Origin: Gorsachius magnificus
Lineage: Eukaryota > Chordata > Aves > Pelecaniformes > Ardeidae
DNA: 64,000 bases
Assembly: GCA_034008185.1 (NCBI GenBank)
Contig: CM067082.1
Location: 85,497,684-85,561,683, forward strand
Direction of reading: 5' to 3'
The translations under genes and the position numbers were made by a program. A model generated the notes under the pieces. That model was not told where the DNA came from. It saw only the letters and a list, made by a program, of their open reading frames with translations, and ran no database searches. Below are positions 25,801 to 38,190 of this stretch, in pieces. Each line of letters opens with the position of its first letter. The stretch's first letter is position 1.

Positions 25801-27010
25801 GCTGTCCTCTCAGCCTTGACTTCCTTAAGCTCCCTGCCTGCAGTGAGTGGCTGGTTTCTGCAGGATGCCTGTGGCTACTGCCCTGGCTCCTGCTGGCTGA
25901 TTACTGCTGCACCTGTGACAAATTAAATTAGCCGCAGCTGGGCTGGCTGGAGGCCATGGCAACAAGTTGTCAGGCAGTAATAGCTGGTTCAGATTTGGCC
26001 TGTATTGCAAGCTCAAGAGAAGATAACTGTTACTTGTTTTCCTTCTAGGTAAGGATTTCTGTATTCATTAAAAAAATCAAAATTGTTGCTAGATCTTGGT
26101 TCAGCCTTTTTCAGTGGAAGACACTAGTCTTTCTTTTTGATTGTAATTTTCCTGTGTAGCTCATAATTTCCATTGATTAATTTTCCTAAGTGATCAATTC
26201 TGTAAGGTATGGAACTGTAACATGCTTTCTATTTTTGCTGATCTCAGTGGGACTGTTCAGCTGAACAAAATAAAATACATGTGTGTTGGCAGCATAGCAG
26301 TCTTGGTATAGGTTTATTTAAGTGCTGTTTTGAAGTCATGTTTTCTCATTCTTCTTGTTTATGTTAATATCAATATTTTCTATGTATTTATCCAAAAGTG
26401 TAAGAATCACCTTCTAGTATAGGGATGATTGATCTTCCTATTAACGTAGTCATGTATGAAAAACTTTATATAGCTAAGAGCTAGAAGACGGGTGTCAGCA
26501 AACTAGGGAAAGAAGGAATTTTAGCAGTAAATCACAACTGGGTTGGAGGTAAGTGGGGCATTTAGCTAGGACCAAGCGTAATTTGGAGACTGGCTCCTAC
26601 TAATTCACTTCCTCCCACAGCTGAGGGCTTAGGTGACCTAGCAGACTCCAGGCCACCACAAGCCTGTTGACAAGGGTATGATGTAGCTCATGATGTAGCT
26701 CCATGTCAGCAGATGTGCTTGAACTGCTTGCAGACTTCAGGTGTCAGAGGCTGGTCATCCCTCTTTAAATGTGAGCTAGTGATTATTTTTGGTGTCGATG
26801 ATGTTCTTGGAAGCGTAACATTTTTCCTTTGTAATTCATCTTTACATTGTCTTTTTGCTTTAAGGCAAGCTTAGTTTTGAAATGTGATTTTAGTCAGTAT
26901 CTATTAAAAGACTTCTTAATTATGTGAGATTGATAGAAATTATAGAAAAGAATTAGAATTTGTAAGGACATAGATAAATATGATACATTCTTTTGGCCTG
27001 TTTTTTCTAA
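16861..27010. other. Intergenic or intronic; no supportable gene
   Basis: AT-rich DNA right of the CpG island. A forward open stretch at 18774-19016 with an acceptor-like start near 18793 reads somewhat like protein, but it has no good donor and no recognised domain. A 10-base C run is at 22921-22930. A short tandem duplication of ATGATGTAGCTC lies at about 26680-26702. No clear repeats of known families were recognised. Confidence 0.4.
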
Positions 27011-28140
27011 AGAGTCATAGAACTGTTATGTTTGGAAGGGACCTCTGGAGATCATCTAGCCAAGTGCCCTGCTCAAAGTAGGGTAAATTTAGAGTAGGTT
27101 GTTTGGGACCACGTCCAGTTGGGTTATTAATATCTCCCAGGGATGGAGTCTCCATAACCTCTCTGGTCAACCTATGCCAGTGTTTGACCACTGTCACAAT
27201 AAAAAAGTTTTTTCTTATGTTTAAGTGGAATTTCCTGTATTTCAATTTGTGTCCATTGCCACTTGTCCTGTCACTGGGCAGCAGTGGGAAGGGTCTGGAT
27301 CCATTGTCTTTACATCCTCCGGTAGGTATTTACACACCTTGATAAGATCCCCTTGATGCTTCTCTTCTCCATAATCTCTCAGCCTGTCCTTGTACATCCG
27401 ATGTCCTGATCCCTTAATCATCTTGGGTGGTGGACGCTCTCCAGCATGTCCATGTCTCTCTTCTACTGGGGAGTCCAGAATTGGGCACAAAACTCCAAAT
27501 GTGTCTCATGCTGAGTAGAGGGGAAGAATCCTCTCCCTCAACCTACTGGCCACACCTTTTCTAATGCAGCCCAGGATGCTATTGGCCACGTTTGCCACAA
27601 GGGCACATCCTTGACTCATGGACAACTTGTTGTCCACCAGGACTCCCAAGCCCTTTCCTGCAAAGCTGCTTTCCAGCCACTTAACCTCCAGCCTGTTTTG
27701 GTGCATGGTCCCAGCTGCAGAACCTTGTTGAACTTCATAAGATTCCTGTCTGCGCATTGCCCCAGCCTGTCCAGGTCCTTCTGATGGGCAGCAGCACAAC
27801 CCTCTGGTGTATCAGCCATTCCTCACAGTTTTGTATAATCTGCAAACTTGCTTAGGGTGCACTCAGTCCTGTCATCCAGGTTAAAGGTACAGGTCTCAGC
27901 ATTGATCTTAGGGATGCACCACTAGTGACTGGCCTCCAGGTAGGCTTTGTGCAGCTGATCCCAACAGTTTGAGCCCAGCAGTTCAGGCAGTTTTCGGTCT
28001 ACTTCACTGTCCCCTTATATAGGCTGTACTTTACCAGTTTGTGTACAAGGATGTTAGAGGAGACAGTGTCAAAAGCCTTACTATAGTCAAGATAAATAAG
28101 GTGCACTGCTCTTTCCTCATCCGCTGAACTGATGACTCCT
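27011..28140 (-). mobile_element. CR1 LINE 3' fragment, reverse
   Basis: Read on the reverse strand this is about 1.1 kb of CR1. The forward strand begins with the inverted 3' end (GAGTCATAGAACTG, then TTTGGAAGGGACCTCTGGAG). It runs back through the 3' UTR into the reverse-transcriptase region, where the forward strand shows the inverted CTTACTATAGTCAAGATAAA segment (part of the AFDTV-type block) at about 28078-28097. The frame is broken by stops and indels. The chance open frames at 27506-27819 on the reverse strand are remnants of the CR1 coding sequence and are not functional. Confidence 0.9.
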
Positions 28141-28164
28141 GATGGGAGTTATTCACAGTAGGAA

Positions 28165-28290
28165 CGATGCATGCCACTGGCAAAGATGTGCAGAAGGACA
28201 TCGTGATATTGAGGGACTGGATGATAAAAAGGCAGGTTAATTCAGTCCAGATAAATGTTAAATGATATACATGTGAAGAAGAAAATAGTT
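28165..28290 (+). mobile_element. Possible older CR1-like fragment, forward
   Basis: AAGATGTGCAGAAGGACAT, GATAAAAAGGCAGGTTAATTCAGT and AGATAAATGTTAAATGATATACATG follow the order of the late reverse-transcriptase segment of CR1-like LINEs. It lies head to head with the reverse CR1 copy and overlaps it in consensus position, so it would be a separate, more diverged insertion. Short and weak. Confidence 0.4.
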
Positions 28291-31200
28291 ATTTTGAATA
28301 GAGATGCTAAAGTGTTTATTTCTACTTAGGGTCAAAATTTCAGTTATAACAGATTGTTCCATGGTAACATCAGTTTTGTGCTGAATAGCAATTAAAACAG
28401 ATGACTCTGCGTCTTTGTTCTACATCTGTATGAATTGGTTTGAAATGTCTCTATATCACATGCATCTTATGAGCTTAAGTTGAAGTATACCTGCTACCTA
28501 GATGCTTTGATACTAGGGGTACCTTACTCTGAACTGATGAGGTATTTTGTATAACTAATCTGACTGCTTTCTTTCATTTGTTTTAAAACTATATATTTTT
28601 TTAAATTGGGTTGGTAAGTAGCTTGTATAAAGGAATCTATTAATCATTAGAATAATAGCAGTACTTTCCTAGGGGAAATCCCTGCTTCCCCTTTTAAAGA
28701 ATCCTGTTAACTTGAGAGTCAATTCAAGTGAAAACTTACCATACTTAGACAGAATTTTCAAATCTCAATACTTAAAATCTAGTCTCCCTTTGCTTTCTTT
28801 TAAGTAATTTCTCTCTTTCCTTCCTGTAGGTTTTTTCATCCCTTTATCTTGTTTCCTTTTCCCAAACTACCCTCTCAGTCTTTATTCTCTTGCACTCCCC
28901 TCCTGCCCCCGACCTCAGACTTGTCCCTGTTTCACTAGTTGTTTTAAATCAATTCAGTCAATATGACCTAAGATGGGGTAATTCATATGGTGAAGATGCT
29001 TTTCTTGGAGGGGAGTGTTTATGAAAGTACCTTTTCCCAATTATGTTTTAGAATATTTTGGGTTTGGTGCAAATCCCTGGCTGCTAAAATAATGGAGAAA
29101 ACCTTTAAATCATGAAGTAGTTGTAATGGAAACTGGGGCATTTACCTGAGTTTATCAATTGGTAATGATCTGACCCTCCATTTCTGCTTTCCTTTCCATT
29201 GCATGGAAGCACCACTAATGAAATCAGGGGGACCTCATGACTATCAGTGAAGTGAGAACTTGGGTTCCAGCTTGATTACAGAATGAACCAGGGCAATCCC
29301 GGAGCACTGTGCCTCTCATTGAGAGAACCTGAGCATCACCAGTAAATGGCCTTGAGTTGTAGGTGAAATGAAATGCAAGACTGCTTCTGCTCAAAAAGGA
29401 AGCCCAAGCTGTATGAAATGGATTTGGCATAGCTGGGAGTAGAAGAAGTTAGCATCTCTCAGTCTCTGGTTCACGGACTTCTTCATGGCTTGCTGGGTAA
29501 CAGAAGATAGCCAGCAAATGACTGGGAGAGCAGCTTTAAAAGTGGCAAAATGTTATATTAAATTACTTCTTGAGATCCTGTCAAGTCCTAATATCACCCA
29601 TTTTGTTCCAATAAGTAAGACTATTCCTCAAACAACAAGGTAAATTTTGCTGGAAAACAAGATGCTTCCTTCCTGCACTCAGTCTGTGCATCCCACCCCT
29701 GCTGTAAAAACTGAGCTATAAGCATTGTCTCACTCTTAAAGGGGCATGCTGTGCCTGACAACGACCTTAGTGTTGTTTTAATAAGTCACTAGAATTTTAC
29801 TCTGTCATGTTGGAAATGCTTGGTTGAGGAAAGGATAATGGCATTTTTCCTCCAGTATACAGTGGATACCCTTTCATTGTCCAGCTCTAAAACATGCTTT
29901 CAGTCATGTGCAGAGAATGTTTTCCAGCTATTTGTCTTAGCATTGAATTGTTATGTATTTGGAAGGTGCAGAGCCGTAGTATGCCTCTCAGAAGATTTCA
30001 ACAGATTTATCTTTGGAGACCCTAAATATATCTGTTGTGGATTTTGGATTTGTTCTGGCAATGCACAAAGAAAATGGTGTGTTAGTTTATTGAAAGAGTG
30101 TATGGTGTATGCAGTTATATTCATGACAGCAGCTTTTTTATGTACAGTTCCAATTCATATGAGGGCCTAGAGACCGTCAGCATAAGTGATGAAAGCTATT
30201 AGTAAAACATCTCAGTGCTCCAAATTATCCTGTTTATTATATCACTGAAAGCAAAATTGTAAATTTCCTGCAATTAAAATGAAACTTCATTATTGACTGA
30301 ATGTCCTGGGATGATGCATTTGAACAACATGTCAAGTTTGGAAATTGGGATTTCTTTTGCAAAGTAAAATGCAGTCCTGAAGAGGCATACAATGGCATTA
30401 GGCCAAGTTTGTTTCTAATTCCTAGCAAATAGCTGTCCCGGTCATACCTGTCACTAGCACCAGTTGTCATGCTGGTAGACAGCAGCAGGCAATAGAGAAG
30501 CAAAAGGATGAACAGACCTGAAGAATGAACTGATTTCCACTGCTCGTACACTGGGAGAAAGAGAATGAAAAGGAAAGGTTGGGAGAGAAGAAAAAGCAGC
30601 AAATGACTGAAGTATCAGATTCGGGAGAGAGAAAGCTAGATGCTGAAAGACAGAAAATAGGTAGAAAAGAAGAAAGATGTAGTGGTATTATTTCATTTAT
30701 ATACTTACTTCCTGCTAATTGGTGAAAAAATTACGGTAATTTTCTCATCCTTTTCTGCTTCATAAAGAAATGTATCATTAAGCTGAGTTAGGACAGAAGT
30801 TAAAACATTTCAAAGTATGGTTGGCTTGTGAAATATTTGTTATGACTGTTGCTTTGAATAGGATATTCAGAGTAGGCTATTGGTGGCTTACATCTCTATA
30901 ACTAAATAGTAAAGCAGGAAATAACATAAAATTCCATAGGCTTCGAACAAAATTCTTGACTAATTCCTCCTCTGGGATTTAAAAATAATGTGTACATTAA
31001 AATTTTGGAAGCCATTAGAATGTATACATGCTAATCGCTTTCCCCTGCTTCTCTGGAGACAACTCAGCCAGTTTAGTATAGGCTTCAGCTTGTGGTAGAC
31101 CTGTCCACTTGAAAAAAAAACCCCCTCCCGTACAGAAGGTACCTTTGCACGTGCAGACACGTGTGAGTGTGCATGAATCCCAGTGCTAGCCATAGGTTCC

Positions 31201-33307
31201 ACTCATCCTGCATTTGGGAGAAGAAGTGGAAGCTACAAATAATAGCTAACTCTTTTTATTAGTAACCTTAAAAGTGATTTATAAAATAATAGACATTGCA
31301 CTGGATAATTTTGGAGGCAGGAGTCTAATGTAGCCTTTGATTTTCAGCCATGTTAAGTATTCTGATTATCAATGTTGCTGTAAGCAGTTGGCCGAAATAC
31401 TTGTTTCCAGTGGCTGAGTCTGGAGCAAATGTTTGCTACTTTTGTGTTCGAAGATAGATTTTCCGAGAGTTTTCTACCTCGTTACGAGGCACCGCACAGC
31501 TCCTCCTGGTGGTAATGCATTGCAAAATGAGGACGCGGAAGATGTTAAGACAGTATCCTTTGTGCTGGAGCACACAGATAATCAAATACAATATAAAAAA
31601 AGCCACTAATCAAATGACTCATAATCTGTCAAATCGTTAAAGTAACTGAGTGTAGAGAAATAAGAGTGTTGTATGTGTTTGCTTTCAGATTGCAAGCTGC
31701 AAAGAATAGAAAAGGCAGGGCTGAATCTAACCCCAATAAGTAAATGAAGCCAGATCAGAAACATTAGCCATTGGTAACATCTGAAGCATAAACTCTAATG
31801 ATGCTTTCTGAAAATAAATCTCTACGTCCAGGGTTTAGCAGCCTTTGGTAACGTGGGACATAGCAGTATCGATGTGTATTTTTAATGACATTACCCTCCC
31901 CCCTACTGGCAAATACAAGTTGTAATGCTTAAGCCATGCTTCTTTAGTAATTAAAGATTCTTAATGCTATCTAGGAAATATAATACATACACATCGTTTT
32001 ATACATGAACACAGCATCTTTCTTCTTGGAGAAAGGCCACTAGCTGTGATGTAAGTTAATTATAAGGAATTAAATGTAAGCTTGATCAACCTACTAATTC
32101 TCCTCCCACCAATCCACCTCAAAATGATCTTTAGCACCCCTTACCTCACTGGTCTTTTGAACAGTGTAAGTTGATAGCTAATACAGTTCTATGTTCTAGG
32201 TCATTTGCTGGAAGCCAGCCAGTTAGTTATCTGGCACTGATACCGTGGGCCAATACTGCAGAAATCTCCCAAATTCAGTTTTACTTCTGCATGGAGCATA
32301 AGCTGGTATGGGTAGCTTTTGCACAACAGGAGCTGCCTGGAGTGAAATAGCAGCTTTCTGGAGCAGAAGAATTGCTAATGCCTTTCACTAACATCAGTTG
32401 CTGCACTTTTAGGAACATATAGTTGACATGTGAATTCCTGCAAATTCTGAAACAAACCTGGGAAAAGTCCAGACTTGCTGAAGTTCTGAAGAGGCCTGCT
32501 GATGCTGTGTAGGATTTCATTGCTGAACTTCCCTGGTTGGAGTACAGTGACATTCGTGTCTTCAGAAATGACTGTTTTGTTTGTACCTATTGAGAGCAAA
32601 ATAACAGGAATGCACCTCTCTTCCACAGATAATTTCAGGAGTTAGGCTTCCTCACAGTGATCCTTGGCTAGCTTAGAGCAGAGGACCTGATACTGTTATA
32701 GATATCTTTGTCATGCTTATGCTTGTAATATCTTTTTAACTGTCTTTTTGGTCAAGCATTTGATAAAATGCAGTTTATTGATGAAGCTATGCAAAAAAGT
32801 ATTCATTGTGATTTGCAGCTGTGTTCTTAAAATGAACACTTTCATAAGTCTCTGTTGTACCTGTCAGCACATTTTATTGCTATGCCCCAGCATGTATGGA
32901 TTGCCACATCAGTTCTAGGTTTCTGCACCGTTTTGCTTTGCCAATGGCCAGGCACTTTCCACAAACTCTGCAAATTACTATTAGCAGTGTTTATTCTTTG
33001 GCTCAGACTTATGCCAGCAATAATACCAACCTGGCCTGGGGCTGGCTTTAGCATGACTTGCGTTCTTTGCTGCTCCTTTTCCTGAAGTTGCTTTGTTCTG
33101 TTTTTTTAATTGTGATCTATAGAAATTGAGCCTACTATGAGGGGAGGAGGGCAGTTCTCTGAGCAAAAATAGGACAGTAGAGCAACACCAAACATGGCCC
33201 AAAGAAACATATCTGGTTTGACTATGACATTATTTCCGGAGAGCTCTGCACCCTTTTCTTTCAGGTGAGATGTAAAGTCCTAGTAAATATATTACTATGA
33301 CATTTCT

Positions 33308-33343
<36 letters not shown>

Positions 33344-36300
33344 CCAAGGCAGATCTGGAAGCTGTCTTCTCTTTACTCCTAAGAAGCATATGGCAGGACT
33401 AGTTTCACAGGCTGACAGCCATCTGATCACTGCTTGCTGGATCCATCCAGTTGTTCTTGAGTATTTTGAGCAAGAACACAACACCCTCTAGATCTCTGTG
33501 AATCCTAGGCCTCTGTCATCTGCAAGAGTTCATATTAATTGTTCAATTCTATTGTGTTTATCCAGATGTCTGTAGACAAGTGCTGTGGTGGTCAGCCAAT
33601 TCTGTGATACCTTGTCCTCTCATAAAACTAAATCCTTTTAAAACCCCTGAAGTCTGAGAAGCATTATTGACCACCTGGATTAAGGGAGTGCTTTCAAATG
33701 GGCTTTGAAATACAGTCTGAACAAAAATCTTCTATTTCAATATATATGTAGGCAACAGGATGGCTAGCTGACAAAGGTATTGTTTGTACATTGTAGACAA
33801 ACAGATATCAGAGATAGTTCAGCTTGTCTGGCCCTTTGTGCCTTGAATCTCTGTAGCATCCAGTTCCTTTTATTAGATGACTCTGCTGGTATGGACACAA
33901 TGGGCATTATATCAAGAAGAAACATCAAAAAAACCTATTATGTTTCCATTACTACGATCTCATGGGTAAGCAAAGAATGCTTCAGTAAATGTATGACTTG
34001 TGAAAATGAGGAAGTCTGAAAGATGGTATTAAATTTTTCTTGGTAGATGCCATCATAAGTACTGCTGATTGATTGAAGTGCTCATTTCAAGTAGACAGTA
34101 GTATCAGTGAAGTAATTAATCCTTTGTGATTCCTTTGTGCCTTGAAGCATTTGTTTCCTGTCTGACAAAAGAAACATTCTGCCTCTGTATTGTTGTTTTG
34201 CATGAAATTTGTTTGTCACTTCCTAGACATTTATTCCTAGCTGGAATTATAGCTGCCTCACTCTTTTGACACAATAATATTTGAATACTTTTTCACCGAG
34301 AACAGGGGTGCAGCACTTTACTGAATCTGTTTTATTTAAGTCTAGTTTAGGTGTTCAGGTAACATGTGGATTTACAATGTGATAGAAGCTCTGGGGAGCT
34401 CATAGGAGAGTATCCCATGAATTAATGCTTTGGAGTAACACTAGGTGGACACCTGGATCTTCTGAAGCTGTGTGAATTTTGTGTTTTGTGTTCTCATTTA
34501 GAATGGCATGCACTAGATCCTCCTTCATTGCTACTTCCGTACCTTTGGCACTTATCCTTCAAACATGCATTCAGTATTATTGTAAACAGCATCAATTGCT
34601 AGCTAGTATTATGGAAATAATTGCAGTACCAGTAGGTGCAGGAACAACACCGAGTTTGCTGCACTCAATGTTGATTTCAGTGACCATCTCATAAAAGCTG
34701 CTCATATGGAAAAGCCATGCTGTATACCGCAAGACTCTGATAACCCCTATAAACAGACTTGGCACAACTGGTGATTCACTGGATTTTTATCACTCTAGGG
34801 GACTTGATGTTGGCTGGGAAAAGGCACCACAGTCTTCTGTCTTGCATGATGTCCTGGTGTGGCAAGTACTGATGAGGTGAGGTAGAAAACTGTCACTTCA
34901 TTAGTCTCTTTCCCCTTGTGAGTCCTCAGCTGAGATATGTGGAGTACTGCAAGGTAGCAGAGATGTGAGGGACTCTCTTCTCCATGTAAAACAAATAAGA
35001 AAAGTCACCCTTGTAAGATGATGCACAAGGATCCTTTGCTGTTTGCAGGATCACTTAAAATGAGCTCAAATTGTCTAGCTGTTTCTTTTTCACATGCAGT
35101 AAAAGGAAGTCATGTCTTAAAGTGGTTATTATGAGCATCTCAGAAAAAACAGAAGGCTTGGGAACAAATTATTAAATGATAAAAGAAATGCACTCTGAGA
35201 GGCAGACCTTAACTGTTGCATGTGAGGGCTGCAAGAGCTTTACAGCTGCATTTCAGACATAATGTTAGTTCCTTAGTTCTTCAGTCTTTGATAGAATTGC
35301 ATGATATAAGGTGAATGTGATGAATTTGCTTCAGGAGTTTATTACAGACACATTTAATACAGCTTATAGGCCTAAATAGCTGAAATTTTAACAGATTCCT
35401 GTGGCATAAACCTAGGTTTCAGAGCATGAGAGGTTCTCTCAGGAAAAATACACACAAAGTACAAAATGTTATGCAAGTCAGGCTTCAAGAAAGGTTGATT
35501 TTTAGTTTTGCAGTTGCTTAAAAGCATTGGGAATTTATTCACATAGCTGAAAGGAGAGACTAATTTATTCAAATCTTGCTTAGAATAGATAGTCACTGCT
35601 GGAACAAAAAGGTGTTCCACCCAAAGTACCACCACAATGAAACGGTTCTGACATATAGACACAAATGAGAATATAGAATCATTAATCAGTATTCCTCAAA
35701 TTACATGCTATTTTGATTATGCTTGAATAGACTACCTAGCTGTAGACTCTGTTCTTAAACACTGCAGCTGTTGGGATGAGAGTGCCTGTCAGTAATGAAC
35801 TGTCTGAAGAACACAGCTCAGGTGTCAGGTAGTTGGACCACCTCTCTGTTGACCTGAGCAGTGTCATCTCCAGAGGCAAGAGGTATATATATTTTGTTGC
35901 CTCTCCCCAGCAGGTTGTGGCCTTTTAGGTAGCGCTTGCTAAGCTTTGGAAGGAACTCAACTTACCAACTGTAGAATTGTAGAAGGAGCAGTGTGCGTAC
36001 CTGCGAAAAGGGGAAACAAAGCCTTTAGAGACAGACTTTCTACTTTCTTTACCATCCATGAAATGTGCACTTACACCTGTGGGCAGCATGTAATTTTTTT
36101 TAAAGGTGAAGCTGTGTGTCATTGAAGGCATGACGAAACACTGGTATTCTGGTGTTCCAAAGCTTTAAAAAAAAAAAAAGTAACCTTTCTCTAGGCCTAA
36201 GTGCATACTGTAAAAACTTAAGTACAAATACGCCAGTTCTTTGCTGGCAGTTAATAAGATCTCTCTTCCTTTCTCATGAAGAACAATATCATGTTCTTTC

Positions 36301-36677
36301 CAATTTATCTTTCTGTTATTTTTGAACAAAACCACTCACTGCAAGAAAGATCATTTTGCTCTCTCTGGCAATAGCAGCCCATAACTTGGTCATCTTTTTG
36401 TGCCTCCGTCTCTTTTCAGAAATCTAATTATAACTGTAGATTACATATTGGGCAGTATTTATGTACCACATACTTGAAGGAGAGTATTTGGAACAATCTT
36501 CTGCTCACTTCAGCTGAAACCACTATCTTTGGGAAGATGTGTATGGAGCAGTTTCTGGAGTTTGGCTGAGCTGGGTAAAAAGGGTCTAAAATGTCACCTA
36601 AATAGATATAAAAATAGAATAAAATGCATGAACATGTGTTGCTTAGTATTATGGTAAAGCTTAGGAACCTCATTCCT
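28291..36677. other. No supportable gene
   Basis: AT-rich non-coding DNA. The forward open frame at 29820-30170 and several reverse frames lack domains and splice context. A 33-T homopolymer is at 33311-33343. The segment at about 31430-31660 has clustered TAAT/ATCAAA motifs and a few CpGs and could be a regulatory element, but this cannot be shown from one sequence. Confidence 0.4.
33311..33343 (+). repeat. Homopolymer T(33)
   Basis: Thirty-three consecutive T. On the reverse strand it would be a poly(A), but the adjacent sequence at 33344-33500 has no AATAAA signal close by and no recognisable coding sequence, so a retrocopy is not supported. Confidence 0.95.
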
Positions 36678-36800
36678 CATTGTGCTGGGTGCTGTCCAAA
36701 AAAACCCACCACAAAACAATGAACAAAGGCTTTTCTGCCACAAAGAGCTTACAATTTAAAAGACAACAGGGTGGAGAAAGACAGTGAAGCATAAAGAAAT
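36678..36800 (+). mobile_element. Ancient MIR-like SINE relic
   Basis: GTGCTGGGTGCTGTCCAAA, then CACAAAGAGCTTACAATTTA and a following AGACAACAGGGTGGAGAAAG segment keep the order of an old amniote MIR-like/CORE-type repeat. It is heavily diverged; recognition is by these blocks from memory. Confidence 0.5.
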
Positions 36801-37164
36801 AAACAGCTGCCTCTGAATTCATAGGAGACTGGTACAGTTGTCATTGCTGGGTGTTTAAAAGAAAGTGGATAAGAGCACAGCTTCAAATCCCCCAGTGCCC
36901 TATTCTATGAAGAATAAATGTATTTATGTAGCATGTCAGGATTGATAACCATATCTTATAAAGCTGATATAAATTCCCTAAATAATGAAATCCATACATA
37001 CACACAGTACAGCCTTTGCTGTTTCTTACATTTTTTAGGAAGAAAAAGAAAATAAACACATTTTCTGCTGCACAATGAACCTTCCTCTGCAAGTGTTTTG
37101 AGTTCTGGGACTCCAGCCTTACAGGAGTGGTCTCAACTATGTCTGTTGTAGGGCTGAATACCTC
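36801..37164. other. Unassigned stretch between repeats
   Basis: AT-rich. A 165-codon reverse open frame runs from here into the antisense of the CR1 copy at 37165-38190. It is a by-product of that repeat. Confidence 0.5.
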
Positions 37165-38190
37165 AGCCCTTCGAGAGCTATGATCTGAGATGATGTGGTT
37201 TGTTGATGAGATCAATAGCAGCCTTGTCCCTAGTGACCATGAAACAATAATGTTCAAGATCCTGGGGGGGGTGAGGTAGGCAAAGAACAGGGAACAGACC
37301 ATGGACTTCAGAAGAGCACACTTTGGCTTATTCAGGGAGCTGGTAGGTGGGATCCTGTAGAAGGCACCACTGAAGGGCAAAGGAGCTCAAGTGAGCTGAC
37401 TCATTTAGAAGATACTGTCCTTGAGGAATAAAGGGTTGTCCATGCTGGGACTCGGGAAAATGAGTATACGTATCACAAGACTGGCTTGACCAAATAGGGA
37501 ACACATGACTGAGCTCCAGTGCAAAAAGAACTTTTATATAAGAGGCAGAAGCATGAGCAGAGTACAAAGAAGGAATATACAAGTTGCCCAGGGTGGCATG
37601 GATGGTAGTAGGAAAGTAAAAGTCCAGCCAGAGCTGAAACTGGCAATAAACATCAAGGGCACACTTACTACTACATTAGCAGTAAAAGAAGAAATGAGGA
37701 GAATGTAGGCCTGTGGCTAAATGGGCTGAGAAAACTAGTGGCAGCAGATACAAATAAGACTGAGGTACTCAACATTTTCTTTGCCTCTGTCTTTACCGGC
37801 ATCTCCCAGGCCTTTGTGCCTGGAGACAGGTTCAAACAGGAGAGGAACTACTGGTAGTGGAGAAGGATCAGGTCAGGGTTCACCTGAGAAATCTCAATCT
37901 GTACAAATTCATGGGACCAGATGGGTCAACCTTGCTTATGTCTCTAGGAAATTATGGCCCAAGTCCTCTTGGAAGCCAATTCTCAGCATGTAGAGGAGAA
38001 GAAGGTCACTGAGAACAGACAGTGTTGGTTTGCCAAGGGTAATATGCTTGACCAACCTGATTCATGTTATAATGAAATTGCTAGATCTATGGATGAGGAA
38101 GAAGCAGCGGACGTTGTTTACTTTGACTTTAGCAGGGTGACAAGGTCTCACACTGCATCCTTCTGCCCAGGTTGGGGTGTTACAGTCTAG
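37165..38190 (+). mobile_element. CR1 LINE internal fragment, forward
   Basis: About 1 kb of the CR1 polymerase frame upstream of the 3' end. Recognisable blocks include GGACTTCAGAAGAGCACACT, CTGAGCTCCAGTGCAAAAAG, GAGGTACTCAACATTTTCTTTGCCTC, TTCATGGGACCAGATGGG, GCTTGACCAACCTGATT and GTTTACTTTGACTTTAGCA. A block is missing between about 37950 and 37985, where the copy jumps ahead in the consensus. It stops before the CR1 3' UTR, so the 3' end has been lost secondarily. The frame is interrupted by many stops. Confidence 0.85.

Noticed and set aside
33344..33500. Processed pseudogene upstream of the T(33) tract (reverse strand)
   Set aside because: No AATAAA close to the tract, no recognisable parent gene and no flanking target duplication seen.
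36883..37380. 165-codon reverse open frame
   Set aside because: Partly antisense of a CR1 fragment, with no domain and no codon signal.
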